From Dactylis glomerata (taxonomy: Eukaryota; Streptophyta; Magnoliopsida; Poales; Poaceae): a stretch of DNA of 64,000 nucleotides. The position numbers and the translations under genes were made by a program. The stretch lies in contig QXEO01000239.1 of NCBI GenBank assembly GCA_007115705.1, positions 875,688 to 939,687 of the forward strand, given 5' to 3'. This document shows positions 1 through 11,039 of this stretch, in pieces. A model generated the notes under the pieces. It was not told where the DNA came from, searched no databases, and saw only the letters and a list, made by a program, of their open reading frames with translations. Positions within the stretch are counted from its first letter, which is position 1, and each line of letters opens with the position of its first letter.

Positions 1-16
1 TTTAACGACGCAATCT

Positions 17-3000
17 TTATCGCACCTGAGCGGTACACTTCCACAATAACATATGGTCCTTCCCATTTAGAGAGTAATTTTCCTGCAAAAAATCTGAGGC
101 GAGACCTATACAATAGAACTTTCTCACCAACATGAAACTCTCTCTTAAGAATTCTCTTATCATGCCATTGCTTGACTTTCTCTTGAAAAGTCTGGCATTC
201 TCGTAGGCTTCGTTTCTCCACTCATCTAGAGAACTCATATCTAACAACCTTTTCTTACCGGCAAGTTTAAAATCCCTATTAAGCTCTTTCACTGCCCAAA
301 AAGCTTTGTGTTCTAATTCTGAAGGCAAGTGACACGCTTTTCCGTAAACCATTTTGTAAGGAGACATGCCCATGGGGTTCTTATAAGCAGTTCTATAAGC
401 CCATAAAGCATCGTTTAACTTGCTAGCCTAGTTTTTCCTAGATCTATTGACAGTCTTCTGCAAGATAGACTTGATCTCTCTATTTGAAAGCTCTACCTGT
501 CCACTAGTTTGGGGATGATAAGCAGAAGCAATTCTATGATTAACGTCATATCTAGCAAGAGTTTTTCTAAAACCGCCATGAATAAAATGAGAACCTCCAT
601 CAGTCATAAGATATCTAGGCACACCAAACCTAGGAAAAATAACATCTTTCAGCATTTTTAACGAGGTCTCACCATCGGCACTCTTTGTAGGTATGGCTTC
701 TACCCACTTGGTAACGTAATCAACAGCAACAAGTATATGAGTATAACCTTTTGAAGGAGGAAAAGGACCCATAAAGTCAAATCCCCAACAATCAAATGGT
801 TCAATAACAAGTGTGTAACTCATAGGCATTTCATTACGTCTAGAAATATTGCCAACTCTTTGACATTCATCACAAGATAAAACATACCTTCTAGCACCTT
901 TAAAGAGGGTTGGCCAATAAAAACCTGATTGTAGAACCTTTTGCGCAGTTCTATCTCCAGCATGATGTCCTCCATAAGCACTTCCATGGCATTTTCTCAA
1001 TATTTCTTGTTGTTCATACTCTTGAACACATCTTCGCATAATACCATCGACTCCTTTATATAAGTGTGGGTCATCCCAAAAGTAATGCCTCAAATCATAA
1101 AAGAATTTTCTTCTTTGCTGAGCTGTAAAAGTTGGAGGCAAATACTTGGAAACAATAAAATTAGCATAATCAGCATACCAAGGAAGGTCTCGCGAAGTTA
1201 CATTTATTGAAGCCAACTGTTCATTTGGAAAACTATCATTAACAGGAATAAGATCAAAAGAAATATTTTCCAATCTAGACAAATTGTCAGCAACAGGATT
1301 TTCAGCACCTTTCCTATCTACAATATGCAAATCAAACTCTTGTAAAAGCAACACCCATCTAATAAGCCTAGGCTTAGCATCCTTCTTAGACATAAAATAT
1401 CTAATAGCAGCGTGATCAGTATGAATAGTAACTTTAGAATCAACAATGTAAGGTCTAAACTTATCACATGCAAAAACAACAGCAAGAAACTCTTTCTCAG
1501 TAGTAGCATAATTCTTCTGAGCAGCATCAAGAGTCTTACTAGCATAATGAATAACATTCAACTTATTATCTACGCGCTGTCCAAGAATAGCACCAACAGC
1601 AAAATCACTAGCATCGCACATAATTTCAAAGGGTAAATTCCAATCAGGTGGTTGAACAATAGGAGCAGTAGTTAAAGCCTTCTTAAGAGTTTCAAAAGCT
1701 TCCTTACAATCAACATCAAAGACAAATGGTACATCTTTTTGAAGAAGATTAGTAAGAGGCTTTGAAATCTTAGAGAAATCTTTAATAAATCTCCTATAGA
1801 AACCAGCATGACCAAGAACACTACGAATACCTTTAACATCTCTGGGACAGGGCATTTTCTCAATTGCTTCAACCTTTGTTCTGTCAACTTCAATACGTCT
1901 TTCAGAGATTTTATGTCCAAGAACAATTCCTTCATTCACCATAAAGTGACATTTCTCCCAATTAAGAACAAGATTAGTTTCTTCACACCTCTGTAAAACT
2001 TTATCAAGATTGTGCAAACAGTTATCAAAAGAAGTCCCATAGATGGAAAAATCGTCCATGAAAACCTCCACAATTTCTACACAAAAACCATAAAAAATTG
2101 CAGACATGCATCTTTGAAAAGTAGCAGGAGCATTGCATAAACCAAACGGCATACGTCTATAAGCATAAGTTCCATAAGGACATGTAAAAGTGGTTTTCTC
2201 TTGATCTTCCTTTCTAACAGCAATCTGAGAGAAACCGGAATAACCATCAAGAAAACAAAAGTGAGTCTTCTTAGACAGCCTCTCTAACATTTGATCTATA
2301 AACGGTAAAGGATAATAATCTTTCTTGGTAACTTTGTTTACCTTTCTAAAATCAATGCACATCCTATAACCAACTACTACCCTTTGAGGAATAAGCTCGT
2401 TATTCTCATTAGGCACAATAGTCATACCTGCTTTCTTAGGAATACAATGAACATGACTAACCCATCTACTATCAGCAATAGGATAAATAATACTAGCATC
2501 AAGGAGCTTCAATACCTCATTTCTTACCACTTCCTTCATCTTGGGAATTAAGCGGCGTTGATGTTCAACAACTGGCTTTGCGTCTTCCTCCATATTAATA
2601 GCATGCTGACATAAAGTGGGAGAAATCCCTTTTAAATCATCAAGAGTATATCCCATAGCTCCTCGATGTTTCCTCAATATCTCCAATAACCTTTCTTCTT
2701 CCTTTCTTGAAAGCTTAGAACTAATAATAATAGGATATATTTTCTTATCATCTATATAAGCATACTTAAGATCATCAGGTAAAGGTTTTAATTCAAAAAT
2801 AGAATCTTCCTTAGGTGGCAAAGTGGTACCAAGATCCTCCACAGGTAGATTGTGCTTGATCAACGGTGGCTGACGAAAGAAAATATCGTCAATCTCTTCT
2901 CTTTCCTTCCTGTAAACATCACTTTCATGGTCCTTCATGAATTGCTGCAAAGCATTATTAGGAGCAAGAGCAATAGAAGCAAGCTGTTCAACTCGAAAAT

Positions 3001-4564
3001 TTTCATTAGGCATTTCATTTTCATAAGAAGGCTTAGCAAACTTAGAAAAATTAAACTCATAAGATTCTCCATTAAACTTAGTGAAAATTTTCTCCTTCTT
3101 ACAGTCTATCACAGCACCACAAGTATTCAAAAAGGGTCTACCAAAAATAATAGGACAGGTTTTACTAGCTTCCTTACCAAGTACTAGGAAATCAGTAGGA
3201 TATTTAGTCTTACCGCATAGAACTTCCACATCTCGAACAATACCAAGAGGCCAAACAGTCTCTCTGTTAGCAAGCTGCACAACCACATCAATATCCTCAA
3301 GTTCACAAGGGCCAATCTCATGCATAATTTATTTGTAAAGCTCTAAAGGAATGGCGCTTGAACTAGCACCAATGTCACATAAACCATAATAGCATTGATC
3401 TCCAATCCTGACAGAAATAACAGGAACACTTGTTTTCCTACGCCTATTAGGATGTGAAATAATGTTAGTAGCATCTTCACAAAAGATAACATATTCATCC
3501 CCTACATCTTTAGTAACAAGGTCCTTCAATATAGTCACATGAGACTTAATAGTAATTTGCTCATCAGGTTCTACAGCCTTCTTAGTACTTTTATTAGACA
3601 CACTTACTAAAGTAGAATGCTCTCTTACCTTAGCAGGGAAAGGTGTCTTCTCAAAATAAGGTTCAGGCAAAATGCTATCAAGAGTACAAACTTCAGTAGC
3701 TGCAGCAGGAATATGACTAATAGAATCTTTATAAGGCGCATGATATTTGTTTCAATCTTTCTTTGGAACATCAAGATAAGAGGCAAAAGCCTTAAAACAG
3801 TTAGCAAGTATTTGAGAATCAAGACCATAAGCAGTGCTAACATTATGAAAGTCATCGGTTCCCATAAAAGTTTTAATGCATTCATAATCATAATTTATAC
3901 CTGACCTCCTACCTTTGTCGTTTTCCAATCCTCCAGCCTTTTCTTGAATACGGTCAAGAAGATTCCACTTAGCATCTTCTTTCATATGAGTAAATGATCC
4001 AAAATAGGAAGCATCCAAATAATCCTTATCATGAAGAGCAAGCCTCGCATAAAAATTATCAATAACAATATTACTGGGGAGCTCATGAATGGGATATTTG
4101 AGCATTAGTAACTTCAATCTCCCCCACGCTTGGGCAATACTCTCTCCATCATGAGGACAAAAGTTATATATTCGATTACGATCTTTATGAATTTCACTTG
4201 GAGGATAAAACTTGGAATAAAAGAGAGGTACAATTTCCTCCCATGCAATAGATGGACCATCTTTAAGCAGCCGATACCACTCCTCAGCTTTGCCTTTCAG
4301 TGATAAAGAGAATAGCTTCCTCTTAACTTTGCTTGATGAAATACCTGCTCACTTGAACAACTCGCATAATTCATGTATAAAGAGTAAGTGATCACCCGGA
4401 TGGACAGTTCCATCTCCTGAATAGCAGTTATCCATAACACGTTCAACTATTTTCATAGGTATTTTAAAAGGATCTAATTGAGCAGGTGGTGGTGGTGGTT
4501 CATCCACATGTGCAGCAGTGGTAGTAGTGTTCCCGAATAGGAACCCAAATGGAGAACTCTCCAT
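17..4564 (-). pseudogene. Athila gag-pol polyprotein, broken by stops
   Basis: One reading frame can be followed from the Gag methionine at 4564 (MESSPFGF...) almost to the window edge. It is interrupted by in-frame stops at 4349 (TGA), 3752 (TGA), 3329 (TAA) and 428 (TAG), and by a small indel near 186 after which the integrase C-terminus is out of frame. The Gag part spans about 4564-3750. The aspartic protease (CDIGASSSAIP) is at about 3400. The RT has its catalytic FMDD at about 2050. RNase H includes the TDHAA segment at about 1420. Integrase has an HHCC zinc region near 950 and a core with DYVTKW and DGGSH. Each break is one or a few bases, which is the pattern of ageing in place rather than of a rearranged fragment. 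Confidence 0.92.
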
Positions 4565-4656
4565 AGCAAAATAAAATAAAAATAAAAGACAAAAATAAAA
4601 ACAATACTCACAGCGACGGTTACCTTTACCAATTCCACTCTTCAATAGCGCTTCAC

Positions 4657-4674
4657 TCCCCGGCAACGGCGCCA
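4657..4674 (-). other. Primer binding site, tRNA-Asp type
   Basis: The minus strand reads TGGCGCCGTTGCCGGGGA, the complement of a plant tRNA-Asp 3' end and the usual Athila primer site. It lies 11 bp inside the 5' LTR. Confidence 0.92.
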
Positions 4675-4685
4675 AAAAATAGTCT

Positions 4686-6202
4686 TGATGACCCACAAGT
4701 ATAGGGGGTGTATCATAGTACTTTCGATAAATAAGAGTGTCAAACCCAACGAGGAGCAGAAGGTGTTGACAAGTGGTTTTGATCAAGGATTCACTGTAAA
4801 TACTAGCAAACGGGTTTTTAGGGGTATTTGGTAATGCAAATAAATAAAGTACGAGTAAATAAAAGACAATAGTAATAATTGCTGCAAGTGGCCCAATCCT
4901 TTCTAGAGCAAAGGACAAGCCGGCTGTGTAACTTATGATAACCAAACGTTCTCGAGGACACACGGGAGTTTCTGTCAAGTGCTTTCGCTTCATATCGCTA
5001 AATAATCTTTATTGGTTTGATAAGTGTTATGGGGGTGAACCTGTGCTAGCGCACTACCCTTACTAGGATAAATACACACTTGTGAGTATACCCCTTGCAA
5101 GCATCCGCAAATACAAGAAAGTAATTAAGATAAATCTAATCACAGCCTTAAACTCTAAGATCATACGCTCCCTGGTGCAATGGTTTCCCAAGGGAGGTTT
5201 AGGTTTCTGTCACTCCAGCAACCCCACAATTGGTAGCCAAATACACAATGCATCTCACTAGGCCCATAAATGGTGAAGTATCATGTAGTCGACGTTCACA
5301 TGACACCACTAGTGAAATAGCACGACAATAAATAAATATCAAACCACTAAATATTACTCAACATAATTCCACTACTAACGACTTGACTTCTCCCATGTCC
5401 TCAAGAACTAAACGAACTACTCACAAGACATCATATGGATCATGATCAGAGGTGAAATAATGGTAAATAACAATCTGAATATAAACCTTAATTCAACGGT
5501 TCCACTCAATAGCATCAACCACAAGAGTAATTAACACCGAGAAAGTTTCCCCTAAGAATTTGACAAGATTCAGCTCAAGATGTTACAGCGGGATGGCGTG
5601 GTGATGGTGGAGATGAAGGTGCTGGTGATGAGGATGATGGCGATGATGATCCCGATGAAGTCCGGTGCGATGGCGATGACGATGGCGACGATCTCCCCTC
5701 TCCGGGAAGGAATTTCCCCGGCAGATTTCTGCCTGCCGAAGAGCTTTTCTCTCTCTGGTGTTTTCCGCCCTGCAGAGGCGACGGTGTCTATCTCTGAGCC
5801 CCCCCTTGACTTAGGTTTTCGGGGACGATGAAATACGTGAAGGGGCGATGGTAGAAGTGGGCCAGGGGGGCCACACAACAGGCCGGCGCGGCCAGGGGTC
5901 AGGCTGCGCCCCCTGTGTGTGAGCCTGCCCCGTAGCTCCTCTCGACTCCTCCTTCTGGCTTCTTCAGTCTTCCGATAAAATATAATTTTCTGGTATTTTT
6001 CTGGAATTTCCTGATCTTCCAAAATATGGTGTCTTGATAGTCCTTTTTCCAGCAGAATCCTGACTCCGGCAGCAAATCCTCCAATGATCATCAAACATGT
6101 AAAAACAGAGGAAACAACATAAGTATCATCTCTAAATGTGAAATATATCAATGAATAACAGTAAATTATGATACAAAATAGTGATGCAAAATGGACGTAT
6201 CA
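4686..6202 (-). repeat. 5' LTR of the Athila element
   Basis: It is 1,517 bp long, with TGATACGTCC at the outer end (minus strand, from 6202) and ...TCATCA at the inner end next to the primer site. Its sequence differs from the LTR family found at 26294 and 39491, although both begin TGATACGTC. Short ORFs inside it, including one with simple ATG-rich repeats near 5580-5690, are taken as noise. Confidence 0.85.
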
Positions 6203-6334
6203 GTGTATCCCTCCCAGCCGTGATGATATCTCCTTCATCTTGATCCAAGAATCGGAAATCGATTCCTCCGTCGGAGTTCGTACACGTAAAGTCGTACTAC
6301 CCATGAGGGCTTCGCCGTAGAAGAGCAAAACCAT
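6203..6334 (-). pseudogene. Start of an unidentified gene, cut off by the Athila LTR
   Basis: On the minus strand an ATG at 6334 opens 44 codons (MVLLFYGEALMGSTT...) that stay open exactly to the LTR junction at 6203. The first bases of the LTR (TGA) then stop it. A TATA-like box lies about 130 bp upstream (6461-6468), with a plant-like leader between. I do not recognise the peptide. The simplest reading is a first exon severed by the retrotransposon, with the rest left of the window. A chance ORF is possible. Confidence 0.35.
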
Positions 6335-6460
6335 CGTTGTGGTGGTATTACAATCTTTTGGCATAGGTGGAGAGAGAGGCAACCAACTCACGGTTTAGAT
6401 CTATGAGGGAGAGAGACTTCGTCTCAATTGATATGTGTTCCAAGAGGTGGGAGGCACCTC

Positions 6461-6468
6461 TTTATATA
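6461..6468 (-). promoter_or_regulatory. TATA-like box
   Basis: The minus strand reads TATATAAA within CGTATATAAAGAGG, about 30 bp before a CT-rich leader and about 130 bp before the ATG at 6334. Sequence and spacing fit a plant core promoter; function is inferred. Confidence 0.4.
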
Positions 6469-7181
6469 CGAGAGAATGATAACATAAAAAACAGAGATGG
6501 AATGCTTTTTTTTGCATTAGTAAGCACAATCCTTCATCTCTTTCCATTGTACAAATTTCACGGCCAGCTAGTTGCAACCTCTTGCCCTGTTTAGCAAAAA
6601 CCAAAGAAGAACGAATGAAGAACACAATAGAGGAGAGAAGGTTGGAAGGCTGGCTAGATCTTAAGATTCCATCACGTCACCTGCCCTGGTTATCGGTCTC
6701 GGAGGTGCGAGAGCCGAGGAAACGAAATAAGAGAGAGTTGGGATCATATATGATGGGAGATCGAGATCCACGAGGTATGGTGTAGCTATCGACACCCTCC
6801 AGGGCCAGCTTCACGCCGCTCAGCCCAGAGTTCGACTCATGCTACGGCGACAATTTGCTGGGGCATGGGGCAAGACGGGAGCGGTGGAAGCGGTGGCGGC
6901 GATGATGGTACCTGTGCTAGGTTCTATGGGAGAAGGTCGAGATGATGGGTCGGTCCGTTGCTTAGCTGTTCATACGACTTTTGTGTTCTGAACCGGTATT
7001 TTTCACTAATTAGTGGTAGAGAAGCGTAATTATTAGCTATGCCGATGATGTATCGTTCGATCTGGATTGCACGGTGGATATTTTTTAGATCTTTAATGCC
7101 AAACACGTTTGAGGATGATATACCATCATGGACTCCCGTTTAATAAAGTTATAGACAGAAAGTATCTTTGACACATGGACA
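6469..7181. other. Intergenic, nothing recognised
   Basis: There is no convincing coding frame, RNA gene or terminal-repeat structure. Part of it could be the upstream region of the truncated unit at 6203-6470. Confidence 0.5.
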
Positions 7182-7189
7182 CCAGTGCT

Positions 7190-8352
7190 CAGTGGCGGAT
7201 CCACGGGGTATGCCAAGTATGCGGTGGCATACCCCAGGATCTGTCCGGCTTTGTTGCGCACACTTGATCGCAGCAAATCAGTTTCGACCTCTTTCCACTC
7301 ACATGAGGACGAAGGACATGTATACGTTTAGGCCATGCATACATCGATTACCTCACGGCCCATGCTTTAGCTAACCGGGCCAACACAAGTTTATATAGCT
7401 TGGGTAGTAGGCTAGTTAATTACATAGCTAATACTTCATCTGATTTATAATAAGTATCTCCGATCCATAATACTCTTCGCTAATATAGATGTATCTAGAC
7501 ATATTTTAATGATAGATACATCCGTATTAGCGAAGAGTAATATGGGTCAGAGAGAGTGCTAGATTAGAGACACTTCTTATGAATAGGAGGGAGTAACTAA
7601 TTAACGGGCTATTTTCCCATAACTTAGGGAGAACCAGATCCTCTAACTTACACAAGCAAAGTTAGAGAAGCTACAATTTCCTAACTTCCCTTCTTCTAAT
7701 AATTGTAATTAAGGCAAAAATATCTTAAATTAATTTGCATAATACAAATTTACATTGTGCATCTAGAGTAATTACACACAGAGAAATTTATGGTGTAATA
7801 AAATTAAGTTTAAATTTTTTAATCTACAATAATCACCTAGATTAATTAATAATAATGCAAAACAAGGTATTTATGCTACCCGTTGCCTGACTTTACTTCT
7901 TGTTTTCCCTGACTTGCCTCCTGCACGCATACGTGTGCATGCATATTTACCCTTGAATATATACCCCATGTATATTGTGTGTATATTTGTACCAAATATC
8001 TTAAAAAATAAGAGTTCCCACTATGAAACCAGTGCATGCTTTTCAACTAAATCTAAACACTTGATATGCTTTTGTTCGCTCGAGAAATATATCCCAATTT
8101 TTTTAAATAACAACCTAAAAAGGGAAGAAAACCGAGAGAGTTGAGCAAAAGAAGGCCTAAAACATAAATGACCGAAAACTTTTTTTAGCATATAAATGCC
8201 CCAAAACTTCTTACTTCAAATCTTCTCCTTTTAAATCTGTGACGAAAGAGCACACTTTCAGAGCAAGCGGGGAATTATACTTTTTTTTCAAAAATACATG
8301 TCATTTTTTTTGGTGCGGCATACCCTTCACCTAAATCCTAGATTCGCCACTG
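7190..8352. mobile_element. Non-autonomous hAT-like DNA transposon
   Basis: The left end is CAGTGGCGGATCCACGGGG. The right end, read inward on the other strand, is CAGTGGCGAATCTAGG. They match as imperfect terminal inverted repeats of the CAGTGGCGGA type common in plant hAT elements. The element is flanked by a perfect 8-bp target duplication, CCAGTGCT (7182-7189 and 8353-8360), the length expected for hAT. No transposase frame is visible in the 1,163 bp. It contains a Stowaway MITE at 7434-7593. Confidence 0.85.
7434..7593. mobile_element. Stowaway MITE inside the hAT-like element
   Basis: The element is 160 bp long and bounded by TA on both sides (7432-7433 and 7594-7595). Its ends are related to the grass Stowaway consensus (CTTCATCTGATTTATAATAAG against ...CTTATGAATAGGAGGGAG), and an internal hairpin is built on the CTCTTCGCTAATA / TATTAGCGAAGAG arms. 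Confidence 0.85.
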
Positions 8353-8422
8353 CCAGTGCTCCCATTTTTTCAAAATTGAAAACTTAATTTTTTGGGTTTC
8401 CAAAAATTATGAAAAGAAATAG

Positions 8423-8755
8423 TGACAAGGGTATAGATAATAGAGCCTGTTACTTGAGTGCCCATGAGGCCCGTTAAACTAGGCCCAAGTGTAATCCTAG
8501 TCGAGATATGAGTTCATGTCGTATACCGATATTATAATACGTATCGGACCCTTCCCGTTTCTTGAGACATGGCCACCTATATATAGGGGCCAGGAGAGGA
8601 CGGTGAGGGCTAGATTGAAATCAAGCCAAGTTCACCGCCAAGTTTACTTTTGATACACACCTTGTTTGACTGATTTACCTTCGAGTTCATCCGACGCCCT
8701 ATTCCACCGATCCTAAGTCTTTGATCTGGGACATTTGTCGAGTTAATCCTCGTCA
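8423..8755 (+). repeat. 5' LTR of the truncated Tat element
   Basis: It runs from TGACAAGGGTATAG to ...CCTCGTCA and matches the 336-bp LTR at 56219-56554 in reverse orientation over its whole length, with moderate divergence. A TATA-like stretch (CCTATATATAGG) lies near 8575. Confidence 0.88.
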
Positions 8756-8757
8756 AT

Positions 8758-8775
8758 TGGCGCCGACCGTGGGGA
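8758..8775 (+). other. Primer binding site of the Tat element
   Basis: TGGCGCCGACCGTGGGGA starts two bases after the LTR. This TGGCGCCG...GTGGGGA form is the usual primer site of Tat-type elements. Confidence 0.85.
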
Positions 8776-8792
8776 CCAGGGGCGTTGGAATC

Positions 8793-9434
8793 ATGAATTC
8801 GACGGCTTTTTCGCTTTTAGCCAATAGCAGTCCAGAAGTCGACGAAAATCAGAAGATGGAGTTGACGATTGGAAGTCTGAGCTTCTACATCAGACCTTCG
8901 GGTTCGACTCGCCTTTCAGATCCAGCGAAATCGGGTCCGTCGGCGAGCAAAATCAAGGCAATCATAATGTCTGGATCATCTGTGGGCTCTTCCAGCGAGG
9001 TAAACTCACCGGTCAGCTTCGCAGCAACAGAAAATACTCAAAAGAGAATCGATGAACTCAGCGGAACTCGGGACAAACCCGACATAGAAGGGACAGTGGA
9101 CAAATCAGACGATAGTCAAAGGGACTTCACCACCGGAAGCAGTGGCGTCTCCAGAAGCATACATCAGTTATGTGTCATCATCACTGAAGCAGTAGAAGAG
9201 AACGATCACGCGGATAATGGAGAAGTCGACGCGCAAGTCAACAAACCAAGGAGCAACGGTAAGAAGGAGAAGGAAAAAATTCACGTCTCCACCGGGGGAG
9301 TGGAGAATCATCATGTCAGCCATCAATTACGGCACGGAAGTACCCACCGATTCAAGAAGAGAAGTTCCGATGGGGTATCAATACGCATTGCACCAACGCT
9401 GAAAGAAATTGAGGGAGGAAAAAGACAAGTTTAG
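8793..9434 (+). pseudogene. Tat element Gag N-terminal region
   Basis: The open frame starts MNSTAFSLLANSS..., follows the primer site and ends at 9434. It is hydrophilic, with Ser, Lys and Glu runs and no catalytic motif. It is out of frame with the rest of gag (from 9457), so it is either the amino-terminal part of Gag separated by a frameshift or a poorly conserved leader ORF of this family. Confidence 0.6.
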
Positions 9435-9456
9435 GAGAAGTTAAGAAAACAACAGC

Positions 9457-10518
9457 GTGTCAAGTGGAGCATATTGGGATGAATACAGCGACGCATCAGA
9501 GTCCAGCATAGAAAGGCACAGAGACCTGAAGCACAGCAGGAAGACAACAGCATGGGACAGCAGGAAGACAACACCATGGGCAAGAGAAGAAAGCCGCATA
9601 AAAAGTATAAGTGCACATCTATTAGATGATGAAGAGGATTTTGTGCAAGAAACGCCAGAGGCAACACTGGTAGCAGCACAGGCGTACCTACTAACTATGC
9701 AACCAAAGCCTGGAGATCCGCGGGAGCACATGCATCAAGGCGCAATACGAAGCCTCGGGTTGATAGAAGACAGGCTAAGGAAACATTTTCCAGAGAAAAA
9801 GGCAACATATCACAAGGAGAAGCGAAAGGAAAGTTTTAAGCACCAACTTTCGCAAAACAAAACAAGCGAGTCGTTAGGCGACGAAAAGCGTAAAACACGA
9901 AAGGAGGACGCAAGGAATATTATAGCGCAAGCAAGACTAAACAATACGCGCTACGCATGGAAAGAAGAAAATTATAAAGACGACGAAAAAGAGATGGGCA
10001 CGCTATGCTTTACCCGAAGGGTTCGCAGAACGCGGGTACCCAAAGGATTCTAGCTGCCACACGATCAGCAAAAGTATGATGGATCACAAGAACCCACGCT
10101 ATAGTTTTCAGACTACCTGCAAGCAGTATAAATACTCGGAGAAACGAGAGCAATGGCAATGCAAAGTCTGCAGTTACACCTCACCGGCGCAGCGCGGTCC
10201 TGGTTAAATACTCTACCCAACGATTCCATCGAAAGTTGGGAAGAACTAGAGAGCCAATTCGCAAGAAATTTTTGCTCAACATATAAACGCCCAGCGTCAC
10301 TAGAAGAAATCAAGTCGTGTGTACAGAGGAAAGACGAAACTCTGCGCTCTTACATACAGCGGTGGAGTGTAATCAAAAATTCTGCAGAAGACGTCTCCGA
10401 CGAGCGGACAATAGATGCTTTTTCGACTGGCCTTCGCCGTTCGGACCTCGTGGAAGAGTTAGGGAGAACAAAGCCTAGGACAGTATCGAAGTTAATGGAA
10501 GTAGCCAACAGATTCGTC
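9457..10518 (+). pseudogene. Tat element Gag core, broken
   Basis: One frame carries the retrotransposon Gag domain (MQSLQLHLTGAARSWLNTL, then ESQFARNF and RSYIQRW). It has three in-frame stops, at 10051, about 10102 and about 10126. The region is parallel to the Gag at 62900-63900 of the right-hand element. The frame loses similarity near 10518, where the element is truncated. Confidence 0.85.
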
Positions 10519-10869
10519 TTTCAGAATGTAGGCCAGAAATTTTGTTTAAAATTATGTAATATTTTAGGCTACAAAAGACAAATTTTTGACTTTTTTTTAT
10601 AATTTAGTCTTATACATAATCATCAATTTGTTTTGTTTTCTCTAGCCCTAAATAAAACGATTTTTTACTTATCACACAAATATATGCACCATGTACATGT
10701 ATTTTTGAAATTCTTTTTTAAAAAAATTTAAAATGCAAAATTATTACGTATTTTATTTTCAAAACAAAGGGAGCACTAGTGTCCATTTGCACCAAATCCT
10801 CTCTCTGGCATAGATCATGTTCCAAAAAAAAGATCATATCCTCTCAAAAAAAAGATCATATAATATGTA
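10519..10869. other. AT-rich intergenic stretch
   Basis: No gene or element is recognised. It begins at the breakpoint of the truncated Tat copy and contains T- and A-runs and two short CTCAAAAAAAAGATCAT-like repeats near 10830-10860. Confidence 0.5.
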
Positions 10870-10972
10870 CTACCTCAGTTCCGCTTTAATTAACGCGCGC
10901 GGACTCAAATTTTCGCTGGATGTATGTACATACTCGCTCCCATTCGCGTTAATTAAAACGGAACGAAGGGAG
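10870..10972. mobile_element. Stowaway MITE, 103 bp
   Basis: It is bounded by TA (10868-10869 and 10973-10974). The ends CTACCTCAGTTCCGCTTTAA and ...TTAAAACGGAACGAAGGGAG are inverted repeats of the grass Stowaway consensus. It lies about 70 bp before the presumed 5' leader of the J-protein gene. Confidence 0.88.
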
Positions 10973-11039
10973 TAGGAATGATAGATGTTCTGCTCAAAAA
11001 AGAAAAAAGAGGAATGGTAGATGCTGACAACCCCGATCC

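Larger units (their letters stand above)
1..6202 (-). mobile_element. Athila-lineage Ty3/gypsy retrotransposon, 5' part
   Basis: On the minus strand the order is 5' LTR (4686-6202), tRNA-Asp primer site (4657-4674), gag, protease, RT-RNase H and integrase. The element runs off the left edge, so its 3' LTR is not seen. Pol order, the RT wording around MPFGLCNAPATFQRCM and the Asp primer site are typical of the Athila lineage. The LTR begins TGATACGTCCATTTTGCATC and ends in CA. The five bases outside the 5' LTR are GTGTA; the matching duplication should lie beyond the left edge. Coding capacity is broken by several stops, so the copy is not autonomous. Confidence 0.93.
8423..10518 (+). mobile_element. 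Tat-lineage Ty3/gypsy element, 3'-truncated
   Basis: It consists of a 333-bp LTR, a primer site and gag, and belongs to the same family as the element at 56219-64000. The Gag peptides (for example RKEDARNIIAQAR and ARSWLNTL) correspond closely. Similarity stops abruptly near 10518, at the position matching LMEEANKF in the other copy, and is followed by AT-rich DNA. Protease, pol and the 3' LTR are missing. Confidence 0.88.

Noticed and set aside
5580..5831. Met/Asp-rich ORF within the Athila LTR
   Set aside because: Made by an ATGATG/GATGGCGATG simple-sequence tract, not conserved coding.
9441..9731. Cys/Ser-rich minus-strand ORFs opposite the left Tat gag
   Set aside because: Shadow frames of the Gag coding region.
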